Shown here: positions 1-7,342 of the stretch, in pieces
Numbering within the stretch: position 1 is the first letter of the stretch
Layout: every line of letters begins with the position of its first letter
NCBI GenBank assembly: GCA_017882405.1
Contig: JADGPO010000168.1
Coordinates: forward strand, 1-37,802
Reading direction: 5' to 3'
DNA from: Solirubrobacteraceae bacterium
GTDB lineage: Bacteria > Actinomycetota > Thermoleophilia > Solirubrobacterales > Solirubrobacteraceae
Length of the DNA: 37,802 bases
Translations under genes and position numbers: made by a program
Notes under the pieces: generated by a model
What the model was told of the DNA's origin: nothing
Seen by the model: only the letters and a program-made list of their open reading frames with translations
Database searches by the model: none

Positions 1-184
1 CCACCCGGTCGATCCCGGCAGTCACCACCTGCCGGCGCGAGTACTTGACCGCCGCCAGGCCGGCCGCCTCGTCGGCCAGCTTCATGATTACCCCGCCGTG
101 GATGTTGCCGGACCCGTTGGCGTCTGTCGGACCCATCCAGTGCGCGAGCAGCACCTGCGACTCGGCGACCGGTTTGGGCTCCAT
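1..184 (-). CDS. Hotdog-fold acyl-CoA thioesterase (3' end outside window)
   Basis: The first 61 codons are present; the gene runs off the left edge. The ATG at 184 follows AGGA about 8 bases upstream. The N-terminus reads as a YciA/BFIT-type hotdog thioesterase: a short lead, then HWMGPTDANGSGNIHGGVIM, then KLADEAAGLAA. The 'N-x-x-G-x-I-x-G-G' loop followed by an acidic helix (DEAAG) is the acyl-CoA binding and catalytic region of this family, which hydrolyses acyl-CoA to free acid and CoA in the cytoplasm. It is divergent from pspA with 71 bases between the start codons. The chain length of the substrate cannot be judged from this fragment. Confidence 0.8.
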   Translation of the reverse strand, partial: MEPKPVAESQVLLAHWMGPTDANGSGNIHGGVIMKLADEAAGLAAVKYSRRQVVTAGIDRV

Positions 185-255
185 GCGACGATCCTAATCG
201 CCCATGGCCGCTAGGCTTCAGGGGCCAGTACAGCTATAGCTAAAGGGAGGATGCG

Positions 256-1032
256 ATGCCGGGCCTTTCCGGGCGCATGTCCACCGTCGTCAAAGCAAAG
301 ATCTCAAAGCTGCTCGATCGCGCCGAGGACCCCGGCGAGACACTCGAGTACAGCTACCAGAAGCAGATCGAGTTGCTCCAGAACGTCAAGAAGGGCATCG
401 CCGACGTCGTCACGTCGAAGAAGCGGCTGCAGCTGCAGGAGGAGAAGCTCCAGCAGCAGGTCGTGAAGCTCGACACCCAGGCTCGTCAGGCGTTAGCCGC
501 CGGCAACGAGGATCTCGCCCGGATGGCGCTGGAGCGCAAGAACGTCGCGCAGACCGAGCTGCAGTCGCTCGACTCGCAGGTCGCCCAGCTCGAGCAGCAG
601 CAGGAGCAGATGACCGCCTCCGAGCAGAAGCTGCGGACCAAGATCGAGCAGTTCCGCTCCAAGAAGGAGGTCATCAAGGCCCAGTACTCCGCCGCCGAGG
701 CGCAGGTCAAGATCTCCGAGGCCGCCACCGGCGTGGGCGAGGAGATGGCCGATGTCGGCCTGGCGATGCAGCGAGCGCTGGACAAGACCGAGAACATGAA
801 GGCCCGTGCCGATGCCGTGCAGGAGCTCGAGGCGGCCGGCACGTTCGAGGACCTGACCCAGATCGGGCCCGGCGAGGACGACATCGATCGTCAGCTCAAG
901 CAGCTCTCCAGCACCAGCGAGGTCGACGACGACCTGGCCAAGATGAAGGCCGAGCTCGGCAGCGGCGCCTCTGCCGGATCCCTGGGCGCCGGTGACGGCT
1001 CGGGGGCCGGTCAGCAGGGGCAGTCGGCGTGA
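256..1032 (+). CDS. pspA: PspA/IM30 (ESCRT-III-like) membrane-stress protein
   Basis: This 258-residue protein is a phage-shock protein A homologue. PspA binds stressed inner membrane through its N-terminal helix and assembles into ESCRT-III-like coats. Visible here are a short N-terminal segment, the conserved stretch around residues 15-35 (KAKISKLLDRAEDPGETLEY), and a long Gln/Glu/Lys-rich coiled coil from about residue 35 to 200. The acidic C-terminal part (GPGEDDIDRQLKQL) is followed by a Gly/Ser/Ala-rich tail. The ATG at 256 is preceded by a good AAGGGAGG Shine-Dalgarno; an ATG at 277 is a possible alternative. The stop overlaps the pspAA start (GTGA), so the two are translationally coupled. 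Family assignment is firm; the regulator is not in this window. Confidence 0.95.
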   Translation: MPGLSGRMSTVVKAKISKLLDRAEDPGETLEYSYQKQIELLQNVKKGIADVVTSKKRLQLQEEKLQQQVVKLDTQARQALAAGNEDLARMALERKNVAQTELQSLDSQVAQLEQQQEQMTASEQKLRTKIEQFRSKKEVIKAQYSAAEAQVKISEAATGVGEEMADVGLAMQRALDKTENMKARADAVQELEAAGTFEDLTQIGPGEDDIDRQLKQLSSTSEVDDDLAKMKAELGSGASAGSLGAGDGSGAGQQGQSA

Positions 1033-1307
1033 TCGTCCGGATCTCGACGGAGGGGCAGTACGAGGTCTCGGACGACGACATCGAGGAGCTCAACAAGCTC
1101 GACAACGCCGCCGTCGACGCGTGCGGCTACTCCGACGAGGAGCACTTCCGCAAGGCGTTCGACCAGCTGCTGGACCTGGTGCGCGCCAAGGGTACGCCCG
1201 TGCCCGACGACGACCTCTACGGGTCGGACATCATCCTGCCCCCGCCGGATGTCTCACTGGCGGAGGCGCAGGAGGAGTTCCAGGGCGAGGGCCTGATCCC
1301 GGGCTGA
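1029..1307 (+). CDS. pspAA: PspA-associated protein PspAA
   Basis: A 92-residue acidic cytoplasmic protein starting at a GTG that overlaps the pspA stop by four bases (GTGA). The N-terminus MIVRISTEGQYEVSDDDIEE followed by LNKLDNAAVDA matches the PspAA family, a small protein encoded next to pspA in actinobacteria and archaea and thought to act with PspA in envelope stress. The C-terminal half is rich in Asp, Glu and Pro (VPDDDLYGSDIILPPPDVSL) and has no membrane segment. The biochemical role of the family is not settled. Coupling to pspA and the matching N-terminus make the assignment good. Confidence 0.88.
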   Translation: MIVRISTEGQYEVSDDDIEELNKLDNAAVDACGYSDEEHFRKAFDQLLDLVRAKGTPVPDDDLYGSDIILPPPDVSLAEAQEEFQGEGLIPG

Positions 1308-1316
1308 GCCCGGATC
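1295..1316. terminator. Hairpin between convergent pspAA and sqdB
   Basis: GATCCCGGGC and GCCCGGATC form nine base pairs with one bulged C, and the pspAA stop codon TGA is the loop. It sits between two genes that meet tail to tail 24 bases apart, so it could end transcription from both sides. There is no T tract, so an intrinsic terminator is not certain. Confidence 0.4.
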
Positions 1317-1331
1317 GTCGCTCCGGTCGCC

Positions 1332-2525
1332 TCAGACCGTCGGCGCTGCCGCCGGCTCCTTGCTCTGGATCCACTTCGACACGCAGGGGATCTTTGACGT
1401 GTCACAGCGGCCCGAGTACTTCTGGGCGATCTCGGTGACCTCGGAGAGGAGGTCGTCCTGGAGTCGGATCGGGTCGAGGCCGAGCTCGAGCAGGTGGTCG
1501 TTGGCGACGAACAGCTCGTTCTCGACGGCCTCCTTGCGCGGGTTGTCGACATAGTCGATCTCGGCACCGGTGAGGCTGGAGACGAGCTTGGCGAGGTCCA
1601 CGACGCGGTGGGTCTCGGTCATCTGGTTGAACACGCGGACGCGCTCGCCGGGATCCGGCGCGTTCTCGATCGCCAGCTGGATACAGCGCACGGTGTCCTG
1701 GATGTGGATGAAGGCGCGCGTCTGACCGCCGGTGCCGTGGACCGTGAGGGGATAGCCGACCGCGGCCTGCATGAGGAAGCGGTTGAGCACGGTGCCGTAG
1801 TCGCCGTCGTAGTCGAAGCGGTTGATGAGGCGCTCGTCGAGGCGCGTCTCGGCGGTCTGCGTGCCCCACACGATGCCCTGGTGCAGGTCGGTGACCCGGG
1901 TCCCGTCGTTCTTGTTGTAGAACGCGAACAGGAGCTGGTCCTGGGTCTTGGTCATGTGGTAGACGCTGCCCGGGTTGACCGGGTACAGGATCTCCTGCTC
2001 GACCTCGGTGCCCTCGTCGGTATCGATCTTGACTCGCAGGTAGCCCTCGGGAATCTTCACCCCGGCCGTGCCGTAGCCGTAGACGCCCATCGTGCCGAGG
2101 TGGACGACGTGCGCGTCTGACTCGGCCTCGACCAGCGCGGCCAGCAGGTTGTGGGTCGCGTTGACGTTGTTGTTGACCGTGTAGCGCTTGTGCCACGAGC
2201 TCTTCATCGAGTAGGGCGCGGCGCGTTGCTCGGCGAAGTGCACGACCGCGTCGGGCTGCCAGTCGGTGAGCAGGTCCAGCATCACGCGGTAGTTGTCGGC
2301 GACGTTGAAGCGGTGAAAGTCGATTCTGTTGCCGGTCAGCTCGCGCCAGGCCTCCAGGCGGGTCCCGATCGGCTTGATCGGCGTCAGCGAGTCGGCCTCG
2401 AGCTCGACGTCGGCGTTGCGGCGGGCCAGGTTGTCGACGATCGCGACGTCGTGGCCGCAAGCCGAGAGGTGCAATGACGTTGGCCAGCCACAGAAGCCGT
2501 CACCACCGAGAATCAGAATGCGCAA
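1332..2525 (-). CDS. sqdB: UDP-sulfoquinovose synthase (SQD1/SqdB family, extended SDR)
   Basis: This 397-residue enzyme closely follows the SQD1/SqdB family, which converts UDP-glucose and sulfite to UDP-sulfoquinovose, the head-group donor of sulfoquinovosyl diacylglycerol. The NAD-binding glycine motif GGDGFCGW lies at residues 7-14. The substrate-site stretch [12 protein letters not shown] is at 96-107. The catalytic triad is visible as Thr145 (LGTMGVYG), Tyr189 and Lys193 (YHMTK). Also present are [23 protein letters not shown] and [15 protein letters not shown]. Length matches the family (~390-400). The start is a TTG with AAGGAG seven bases upstream, which decides it. It lies downstream of, and on the same strand as, a GT4 gene, with a hairpin between them. 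A related UDP-sugar-modifying SDR (Agl3-like) is the main alternative. Confidence 0.88.
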   Translation of the reverse strand: MRILILGGDGFCGWPTSLHLSACGHDVAIVDNLARRNADVELEADSLTPIKPIGTRLEAWRELTGNRIDFHRFNVADNYRVMLDLLTDWQPDAVVHFAEQRAAPYSMKSSWHKRYTVNNNVNATHNLLAALVEAESDAHVVHLGTMGVYGYGTAGVKIPEGYLRVKIDTDEGTEVEQEILYPVNPGSVYHMTKTQDQLLFAFYNKNDGTRVTDLHQGIVWGTQTAETRLDERLINRFDYDGDYGTVLNRFLMQAAVGYPLTVHGTGGQTRAFIHIQDTVRCIQLAIENAPDPGERVRVFNQMTETHRVVDLAKLVSSLTGAEIDYVDNPRKEAVENELFVANDHLLELGLDPIRLQDDLLSEVTEIAQKYSGRCDTSKIPCVSKWIQSKEPAAAPTV

Positions 2526-2665
2526 GGTTTCTCCTTGAAGTCGTCCATCGCGATCAGCTCGCGCTCGCCGAGATGCAGCGCTGCAGAGGGTCTGGCCTGG
2601 GTCGAGGGGGGCGCAGACCTGAGCCGATCAGGGTAGCGCACGGGTCGACGATTGCCCGCGCCTAC

Positions 2666-2697
2666 AGGAGATTTAGGGTCCGCGGACCCTTACTCCT
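2666..2697. terminator. Strong imperfect dyad after the glycosyltransferase gene
   Basis: A perfect 16-base palindrome, AGGGTCCGCGGACCCT (2675-2690), is flanked by AGGAG (2666-2670) and CTCCT (2693-2697), which extend the stem after a small internal loop. It lies four bases beyond the glycosyltransferase stop and about 140 bases upstream of the sqdB start. It is a likely terminator for the htpX-pspAB-glycosyltransferase transcript. An operator or attenuator for sqdB is the alternative. No T tract follows on either strand. Confidence 0.45.
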
Positions 2698-2700
2698 CCG

Positions 2701-3771
2701 TCAGCGACTGGTTACAGTCGCCAGCACGGCGTCCGTCGCGCGCGCGGTGCGCTCCCAGCTCAGCTCGGCGGAGCGCCGCAGGCCGGCCTCGCGCAGCCGG
2801 CCGCGCAGCGCTACGTCGCCGACGGCGTCCTGCAGCGCCGTGGCGACCGCGTGCGGATCGTCGGGATCGACCAGCACCGCGGCGTCGCCGCAGGTCTCGG
2901 GCAGCGCCGCCCGGTTGGCTGCCACCACCGGGACTCCGCAGGCCATCGCCTCCAGGCAGGTGAGGCCGAAGCCCTCGTAGAGCGAGGGGAGCACGAACGC
3001 TCGCGCCCCCGCGTACAGACCCGGGAGGTCGGCATCGTCGACGTAGCCGATCGAGCGCAGTCCGGGGATCGCCCCCGACGCCGAGAAGTACGGCCGGTCG
3101 TCGCCCGCCCACACCAGGTCGATTCCCTCGGCGGCCAGTCGCTGCGCCGCCACCGCCAGCGACGGCAGGTTCTTGCGCCGGTCGGCGGTGGCGATCGTCA
3201 ATACGTAGGGCCGATGCAGGCCTTGCCGGTTGGCCACCTGCTCGTGGTCGACGCCGGGGTGAAAGCGCTCGCTTACGCCGCCGGGGACCACATGCAGCCG
3301 CGCCGGGTCCAGCCCGGCCAGCGAGACCAGTTCCCTGTGTGAGAACTCGGAGACCGTGATCACGGCCAGCGCGCGGCGGGCCGCGGTCAGGCCGAAGCGG
3401 CGGTGCCACAGCACGTAGGCGGTCGAGTACGCGTCCGGCTCGCGCAGCACGGCGGCGTCGTGTATCACCAGCACGTTGCGAGGCCAAGCCAGCGGCGCGA
3501 GGTTGGCGGGGGAGAAGACCAGAGCAGCTTGCGCTCGCCGGGCGAGTGCCGGCAGCACCAACTGCTCCCATCCCTGGGCAGCCTGGCGCCGGCGCGCGCA
3601 GCGCGGAGGCTGCACGATGCGGTAGCGCCGCGGGTCCAGCGTGTGCAGCCGAGCGGTCACCTCGGCCGTCCAGCGCTCGACCCCGGTGATCGTCGGGCGC
3701 GTCGCCGCGCGAGCGTTCAGCAGAATCGGGCCGGGCCGGCTCAGATCGGAGTTCCCCACAGGGGGAACCAC
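2701..3771 (-). CDS. Glycosyltransferase family 4 protein
   Basis: A 356-residue GT-B fold glycosyltransferase of the GT4 (RfaB/WcaI-like) type, which uses nucleotide-activated sugars. The N-terminal acceptor half has a typical opening (LLNARAATRPTITGVERW) and VLVIHDAAVLREP. The C-terminal donor half has VLTIATADRRKN, the UDP/GDP-sugar site E-x7-E within SLYEGFGLTCLEAMACGVPV, and GDAAVLVDPDD. No signal peptide or membrane segment is seen, so it is cytoplasmic or peripheral. The GTG at 3771 overlaps the end of pspAB by 31 bases; a GTG at 3759 is an alternative. It follows htpX and pspAB in one apparent operon. It does not resemble SqdX/SQD2, so I do not assign it to sulfolipid assembly; donor and acceptor are unknown. 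Confidence 0.88.
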   Translation of the reverse strand: MVPPVGNSDLSRPGPILLNARAATRPTITGVERWTAEVTARLHTLDPRRYRIVQPPRCARRRQAAQGWEQLVLPALARRAQAALVFSPANLAPLAWPRNVLVIHDAAVLREPDAYSTAYVLWHRRFGLTAARRALAVITVSEFSHRELVSLAGLDPARLHVVPGGVSERFHPGVDHEQVANRQGLHRPYVLTIATADRRKNLPSLAVAAQRLAAEGIDLVWAGDDRPYFSASGAIPGLRSIGYVDDADLPGLYAGARAFVLPSLYEGFGLTCLEAMACGVPVVAANRAALPETCGDAAVLVDPDDPHAVATALQDAVGDVALRGRLREAGLRRSAELSWERTARATDAVLATVTSR

Positions 3772-4310
3772 CGGGAGAGCTCGGGCTCGATCGGAAGCTC
3801 CGAGCTCAGCTGGGCCTTGAGCACGAGCTCGCGCTCGTTGTCGCGCTGCTTATCCCCGGCGGGCGCGAACGGGTAGAAGGCGCCCCGCTTGAAGTTGTAG
3901 ATCAAGTACACCGGCCGGCCCCGGGAGTCCTGGAACGCGAACACCGCGCACAGCAGGCGCTCTCCGTAGCCGCCGCCCTCCAGTGCGGTGGAGACGGCGT
4001 TGATGCCCACCACCAGGTCGTCGAGGCCGGAGCCCCGCAGCACCAGCCAGCTGAAGCCGTAGCTGTCCTCGAAGGTCTCCACCTGGGTGGCGCTGTCGGA
4101 TGCCGTCGCCCGGACGACCTCCTCCATGTCGCGCACGATCTGGGTGAAGTCGGCGGTGGCCAGCGACTGGAACACGATCGCCGCGCTTCCCCGGCTGGTG
4201 ATCTCCAGCGTGGTCTCCATCGTCACGTAGGCCGTGGTCATGGCGAACAGGCGATCCGGGGCCGGCTTGGCCAGCTTGCGCTTGCCGGTGATGACGTCCA
4301 GGAAGCCCAC
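3741..4310 (-). CDS. pspAB: PspA-associated protein PspAB
   Basis: This 189-residue protein starts at a GTG (4310). The opening GFLDVITGKRKLAKPAPDRL fits the PspAB family, a soluble alpha/beta protein found with PspA/PspAA and M48 peptidases in actinobacteria and archaea. Other family-like stretches are VETFEDSYGFSWLVLRG, KRGAFYPFAPAGDKQRDNER and the C-terminus LPIEPELSRWFPLWG. The reading frame stays open further upstream into htpX; the start was chosen from the family N-terminus and lies 11 bases after the htpX stop. Its molecular function is unknown; a role in membrane stress with PspA is inferred from family context. Confidence 0.85.
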   Translation of the reverse strand: MGFLDVITGKRKLAKPAPDRLFAMTTAYVTMETTLEITSRGSAAIVFQSLATADFTQIVRDMEEVVRATASDSATQVETFEDSYGFSWLVLRGSGLDDLVVGINAVSTALEGGGYGERLLCAVFAFQDSRGRPVYLIYNFKRGAFYPFAPAGDKQRDNERELVLKAQLSSELPIEPELSRWFPLWGTPI

Positions 4311-4321
4311 CGCGGCGGCCC

Positions 4322-5236
4322 CTAGGCCGATGCGCCCTGCAGCTGGGACTCCAGCCGCGAGAGGGCCGCCAGCCGCTGCTCCAGCGACGGATGGGTGGAG
4401 AACAGCGTGGCCACGCTCTGCTTGACCTTCGGCGGGAAGATGTAGAAGGCCGCCAGCTCGCTGGAGGCGGCGCGTAGGTCTTGCTGAGGTATCTGGTCCA
4501 TCTGGCCGCTGATCTTGAGCAGCGCCGAGCTGAGCGCGCTGGGCCGTCCGGTGATGATCGCCGAACCCCGATCGGCGGCGAACTCGCGGTAGCGCGAGAG
4601 CGCCTGCAGCAGCACGAACGAGATCACGTAGACCAGACCCGCGACCAGGATGACGACGATCGCCCCCGGTCCGTTGTCGTCGTCGCCGCCGCCGCCGCCG
4701 AGGGCACCGCCGAACCAGAAGCCCATCTGCACGATGAACGCGGCGATCGAGGCGAAGAAGCTGGCGATCGTCATCACCATCACGTCGCGGTTCTGGATGT
4801 GGGTGAGCTCGTGGGCGAGCACCGCCTCCAGCTCTGACTGGTTGAGCAACTGCAGCAGGCCGGTGGTGACGCACACGGTCGCCTTGCTGGGAGACCGTCC
4901 CACGGCGAACGCGTTGGGCATCGGCGTATCTGCGATCGCCAGGGGCGGCATCGGGAGGTTGGCCTGGATGCACAGGCGCTCGACGATCGTGTGCAGCTCC
5001 GGCGCCTCCTGGGGGGTGACCTCGCGGGCGCCCATCGAGGCGAGCGCGAGCTTGTCCGAGGTGAAGTACTGCACGAGGAACAGCGCGCCGGCGATCACCG
5101 CTACCGTGACCGCGCCCGCGCCGGCGGCGATCAGCACGGCGATCAGGATGACGTAGACGAGCCCGAGCAGGAAGATCGTCAGCAACATCCGCGTTTGCAG
5201 GCCGCGATCGCGGCCGAATGACCTGGGGGCTGGCAT
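4322..5236 (-). CDS. htpX: HtpX-like M48 zinc metalloprotease, membrane-bound
   Basis: A 304-residue integral membrane metalloprotease of the M48B/HtpX family, which degrades damaged or misfolded membrane proteins at the cytoplasmic face. Two N-terminal membrane segments cover about residues 17-58 and two more about 156-178 and 192-213. The zinc motif HELTH is at 142-146, and the third ligand Glu218 lies in REFAADRGS. The family stretch PMPNAFAVGRSP precedes it. A Gly5-Asp3 run interrupts the loop after the third membrane segment. The ATG at 5236 is used; an in-frame TTG at 5245 would add three residues. It is followed closely by pspAB and is probably co-transcribed, matching the known htpX-pspAB association. 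Confidence 0.9.
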   Translation of the reverse strand: MPAPRSFGRDRGLQTRMLLTIFLLGLVYVILIAVLIAAGAGAVTVAVIAGALFLVQYFTSDKLALASMGAREVTPQEAPELHTIVERLCIQANLPMPPLAIADTPMPNAFAVGRSPSKATVCVTTGLLQLLNQSELEAVLAHELTHIQNRDVMVMTIASFFASIAAFIVQMGFWFGGALGGGGGDDDNGPGAIVVILVAGLVYVISFVLLQALSRYREFAADRGSAIITGRPSALSSALLKISGQMDQIPQQDLRAASSELAAFYIFPPKVKQSVATLFSTHPSLEQRLAALSRLESQLQGASA

Positions 5237-5277
5237 GGCCTTCAAGAGTTTCGCAGAATGTCTTAGCGGGGCTTGAA

Positions 5278-5295
5278 GGAAACCGATGAGTTTCC
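5278..5295. terminator. Small inverted repeat between hydrolase and htpX
   Basis: GGAAAC and GTTTCC, separated by six bases, lie in the 69-base gap between the hydrolase stop and the htpX start, both on the minus strand. It is a six-pair stem only. It could be a weak terminator or an operator for the htpX-pspAB operon. Confidence 0.25.
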
Positions 5296-5305
5296 CACCA
5301 TCCCG

Positions 5306-6049
5306 CTACGCCCGACCCTTCGCCGGACGCGCGCGCAGGCCGAGCGCCTGCTCGACGAACCGCAGGCTGACCGCCTGCAGCTCGGCGTCGTGCTGGATCG
5401 AGCGATGGTGGCCGCCGGGCACGGCGATCAGGCGGCTGCCGGGCACCGTGACGGCCTGGGCGAGTTCACGGGAGTGCTGGATCGGGACCTGCTCGTCGCC
5501 CTCGGCATGCAGCAGGAGCAGCGGCGCGGTCAGCGCCGCCACGGCCCGCTCCAGCTCGTGCTCTGCCAAGAACGCGTCCAGCGCCTCGGCGTCGACGGCG
5601 AACGAGAAGCGCCCGGCGGCCAGGCCGCGCCGCAGTCCGGTGGCGCTGGCCGGGCAGATCGCCACCACGGCCTGGGCCTGAGCGGGGCCGGCGGAGAGGA
5701 TCGCCAGGTAGCCGCCCATGCTCGACCCGCGCAGCGCCAGCGGCGCCCGCTCGTCGCCCAGCCGGGCTCGCAGCAGCGCAGCCATCCCTACCACGTCGTC
5801 GAGCGCCTGCGCGGCCATCGGCCCGTCGCTCTCGCCATGGCCGCGGGCGTCGAAGCAGATCGTGGCCAGGCCGAGCGCGAGCGCGGCGCGGGCGAAATCG
5901 TGGTGGCTCTCCTTGGCCGAGCCGGCTCCGTGCAGGACCACGACTCCGGCCTTGGGGACAGGAGGCAGCCAGAGCGAATAGGCGAGGCCGTCGACACGTC
6001 CGGTCTCGGTGGGAAGCGGGGGAGTGACGGTGCGCGTCGCCCACACCAT
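5306..6049 (-). CDS. Alpha/beta-hydrolase family protein
   Basis: A 247-residue single-domain alpha/beta hydrolase of the dienelactone hydrolase/prolyl-oligopeptidase-like type. The oxyanion region is VVVLHGAGSAKES (about 37-48), followed by CFDARGHGESDGP. The nucleophile elbow GSSMGG places Ser110. Asp185 (HAEGDEQVP) and one of the two His near residue 214 (VPGGHHRS) complete the triad. No signal peptide, so a cytoplasmic esterase or acyl hydrolase; the substrate cannot be told. The ATG at 6049 is only 12 bases from the divergent lysA start. The long open frame extending antisense through lysA is not part of this gene. It may run into htpX as one transcript. Confidence 0.85.
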   Translation of the reverse strand: MVWATRTVTPPLPTETGRVDGLAYSLWLPPVPKAGVVVLHGAGSAKESHHDFARAALALGLATICFDARGHGESDGPMAAQALDDVVGMAALLRARLGDERAPLALRGSSMGGYLAILSAGPAQAQAVVAICPASATGLRRGLAAGRFSFAVDAEALDAFLAEHELERAVAALTAPLLLLHAEGDEQVPIQHSRELAQAVTVPGSRLIAVPGGHHRSIQHDAELQAVSLRFVEQALGLRARPAKGRA

Positions 6050-6054
6050 ATCTT
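6049..6054 (+). promoter_or_regulatory. Candidate -10 element of the lysA operon
   Basis: TATCTT ends seven bases before the lysA ATG. A TAnnnT hexamer this close to a start codon is the usual layout of leaderless actinobacterial promoters. It overlaps the first base of the divergent hydrolase start codon. There is no Shine-Dalgarno for lysA. Confidence 0.4.
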
Positions 6055-6061
6055 TTGGCTC

Positions 6062-7342
6062 ATGGCCGCCATCTCGTCCTCGCAGCTCTCGCACGTCTAC
6101 CCGCAGGGCACCCGCGTCAACGAACGCGGCCGCCTGGAGCTGGGCGGCTGCGACGCCGTGGAGCTGGCCCGCGAGTACGGGACCCCCGTCTACGTGGTCG
6201 CCGAGGACGACCTGCGCAGCCGCGCCCGAGCGTTCGTCGGCGCGCTCTCGGCTCGCCACGCCGACTTCGACGTGCTGTTCGCCTCCAAGGCGTTCCCCTG
6301 CACCGCTATCTACCGGCTGCTGGCGCAGGAGGGGCTGTCTTGCGACGTCGCTTCTGGTGGCGAGCTGGCGCTGGCTCGCGCCGCCGGGATCGATCCCGGC
6401 CGGCTCTATCTGCACGGCAACGCGAAGTCGATCGCGGAACTGCACGAGGCGCTGCAGGCCGGGGTCGGACACGTGGTCATCGACTCCTTCGACGAGCTGG
6501 CGCGCGTGGCCCAGATCGCCGCCGAGAGAACGGTTCGGCAGGATGTGCTGATCCGCGTCACCCCGGGTGTCGCGGGGGACACCCACGCGGCGATCTCCAC
6601 CGGCCAGGCCGACTCCAAGTTCGGTTTCTCGATGGAGGCTGCGCGCGAGGCGATCGAGCGTCTCGCCGGAATGCCTTCGCTGAACCTGGTGGGGCTGCAC
6701 TTCCACATCGGCTCGCAACTGATGGAGCTGGAGCCGTTCCGCGCGGCCGTGCGGGCGATCGCCACGCTCGGCGACTTCCCCGTCTACAACCTGGGCGGTG
6801 GGCTGGGAGCGGCCTATCTGCCAGACCAGCATCCTCCCGACATCGAGCAGTACGTGGAGGCCATCGTCGACGCGCTGCATTCCGAGCTGGGGGCCGACAA
6901 GCGGCTGCTGCTGGAGCCGGGGCGCGCGCTGGTCGCCAACTCGACCGTCACGCTGTACACCGTGCAGACCATCAAGCACAACGTCTCCACCTGGGTGGCC
7001 GTCGACGGCGGCATGTCCGACAACCTGCGGCCGATGATGTACGGGGCGCGCTATGAGACCCTGGTCGCCGACCGGGCGCTGGCGCCCGCCGTGACGCGCT
7101 GCCACGTGGCCGGCAAGCACTGCGAATCAGGCGACGTGATCGTGCGCGACGCTCTCCTCGCCAATCCCGCCGTGGGGGACACGGTGGTCACACCCGTCAC
7201 CGGTGCCTACGGCTACGCGATGGCCAACAACTACAACGGCGTGCCTAGGCCGCCGGTGGTGTTCGTGCGTGACGGCTGCGCGCGCCTGGCGGTGCGCCGC
7301 GAGACGTATGCCGACCTGATGAGCCGTGACGTGAAGCCGTGA
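6062..7342 (+). CDS. lysA: Diaminopimelate decarboxylase
   Basis: This 426-residue PLP enzyme removes CO2 from meso-diaminopimelate to make L-lysine, the last step of the pathway. It has the alanine-racemase-like TIM barrel followed by a beta domain. The PLP lysine is Lys76 in LFASKAFPC. HFHIGSQ (213-219), the phosphate-binding GGGLG (245-249), EPGR (285-288), CESGD (354-358, with the cysteine contributed across the dimer) and GAYGYAM (381-387) are all present. The ATG at 6062 was chosen because the family N-terminus begins there; the open frame upstream is antisense to the hydrolase. Its stop overlaps the hom start (GTGA), opening a four-gene operon. Confidence 0.96.
   Translation: MAAISSSQLSHVYPQGTRVNERGRLELGGCDAVELAREYGTPVYVVAEDDLRSRARAFVGALSARHADFDVLFASKAFPCTAIYRLLAQEGLSCDVASGGELALARAAGIDPGRLYLHGNAKSIAELHEALQAGVGHVVIDSFDELARVAQIAAERTVRQDVLIRVTPGVAGDTHAAISTGQADSKFGFSMEAAREAIERLAGMPSLNLVGLHFHIGSQLMELEPFRAAVRAIATLGDFPVYNLGGGLGAAYLPDQHPPDIEQYVEAIVDALHSELGADKRLLLEPGRALVANSTVTLYTVQTIKHNVSTWVAVDGGMSDNLRPMMYGARYETLVADRALAPAVTRCHVAGKHCESGDVIVRDALLANPAVGDTVVTPVTGAYGYAMANNYNGVPRPPVVFVRDGCARLAVRRETYADLMSRDVKP

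Noticed and set aside
231..242. AGCTATAGCT palindrome upstream of pspA as its -10 or operator
   Set aside because: A start site set by it would fall inside the Shine-Dalgarno, so it cannot be the -10 for a leadered pspA; as an operator it is too short to support alone.
4311..4973. N-terminal extension of the pspAB frame through htpX
   Set aside because: It is an out-of-frame reading of the htpX gene; the PspAB family N-terminus begins at the GTG at 4310.
5273..6061. N-terminal extension of the lysA frame antisense to the hydrolase
   Set aside because: Residues before 6062 have no similarity to LysA, and the opposite strand carries an intact catalytic triad.
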